Source of the DNA: Chiua virens
Lineage: Eukaryota; Basidiomycota; Agaricomycetes; Boletales; Boletaceae
DNA: 64,000 nt
Direction: 5' to 3'
Assembly (NCBI GenBank): GCA_019787685.1
Contig: JAHNUO010000007.1
Span: 620,001 to 684,000, forward strand
The notes under the pieces were generated by a model. The model had not been told where the DNA came from, made no database searches, and saw nothing but the letters and a program-made list of their open reading frames with translations. The translations under genes and the position numbers were made by a program. Below, in pieces: positions 63,523 through 64,000 of the stretch. Position 1 is the stretch's first letter; every line of letters begins with the position of its first letter.

Positions 63523-63916
63523 GACGAGTCGGGCATGAGGAAGTCGCACCAAGAGGGCGTTTTTAAATTCATGCGCAGGCTAGGGAGTGTGCATGATCTA
63601 CCCCGCTGATCGGCACCAGGGCCGATGTTCCGAGAGAGGAAATAACGAAAATAGGATGAAAAAATGGAGTGAATATCATCTGGATCTCGACTCGGGAGAG
63701 TCCGCAGTAGTGGACGTGTGTCCAAATCGGGATGTAATAAATTTGAGGAATAGAAATCGGCACTTGTAGAAGCGTGACGGGAGCCTGATGAGGTGTCACA
63801 GTCGTGATGGGTTTATGTCATGACTTAGATACGCTCGGATAACGGCCCGGCCAGATCTTAGACCATACCGTACCGGCGAGCCCTCCTTATGCATGCGATC
63901 GGTTTCTTCTGCAAAC

Positions 63917-63924
63917 CTTATAAG
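63917..63924 (+). promoter_or_regulatory. TATA-like element (CTTATAAG)
   Basis: An 8-bp palindromic CTTATAAG stands 62 bp before an ATG at 63986 on the plus strand, followed by a pyrimidine-rich leader. It may be the TATA element of a gene that continues beyond the window. Confidence 0.35.
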
Positions 63925-63985
63925 ACTATCCCTATGACCTCTCTTCCGTCCCATCCAAGCCCCCATCCACTTTTCTGTCCACCCA

Positions 63986-64000
63986 ATGTCTCCCGCACAA
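63986..64000 (+). CDS. Possible start of a gene running off the window
   Basis: ATG TCT CCC GCA CAA lies at the very end, with A at -3 (CCCAATG context), a CT-rich leader and a TATA-like element upstream. It would be divergent from the dehydrogenase. Five codons are too few to judge a product. Confidence 0.3.

Overview
The window looks like nuclear DNA of an agaricomycete fungus, most likely Ceratobasidiaceae (Rhizoctonia-like). Genes are dense and split by many short (about 45-70 nt) GT-AG introns with clear branch points. Basidiomycete-typical families occur (DUF6593, DUF6699, a CYP53-like P450), and the paralogous families (WW-domain membrane proteins, small caspase-fold proteins, Ser/Thr-rich single-pass membrane proteins) resemble expansions I associate with Rhizoctonia. 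The genus is an inference. Coordinates of multi-exon genes run from start codon to stop codon; where I worked out exons I checked that their lengths sum to a multiple of three.

Layout. 1-5.7 kb: two tandem minus-strand WW-domain multi-pass membrane protein genes, one cut by the window edge and frame-disturbed, the other intact (12 exons, 804 aa). 6.6-9.9 kb: lariat debranching enzyme DBR1, divergent from a leucine-rich-repeat protein with an F-box-like C-terminus. 10.4-19.0 kb: three tandem plus-strand caspase-fold genes, of which the middle one is broken. 19.2-29.9 kb: a compact housekeeping block with an ATG43/DUF1770 protein, GPI12/PIG-L, a Nup96 nucleoporin, a DUF6593 protein, a UBC4-type E2, the complex I subunit NDUFS5, a Get5-like ubiquitin-domain protein and an ECM4-type glutathione transferase. 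30.0-32.1 kb: a secreted, probably GPI-anchored mucin-like protein. 35.5-38.8 kb: a P450 and a single-pass membrane protein. 38.8-44.6 kb: gene-poor sequence with a nearly perfect fold-back transposable element (41601-42277) and a 160-bp tandem repeat. 44.6-57.8 kb: DUF6699, a paralogue of the single-pass membrane protein, DNA primase PRI1 divergent from malic enzyme, and a long ABCC transporter. 57.8-62.3 kb: nothing recognised. 62.3-63.5 kb: a KduD-like short-chain dehydrogenase, possibly divergent from a gene starting at the window end.

Most genes are independent housekeeping units joined only by shared divergent promoters or close convergent ends. The part most like a dedicated system is the LRR/F-box gene followed by three caspase-fold genes, which could be a local cell-death or recognition cluster; this is inference from adjacency. 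Several genes show one-base frame breaks (malic enzyme at a T6 run, Nup96, caspase copy 2), so some apparent breaks may be assembly indels.
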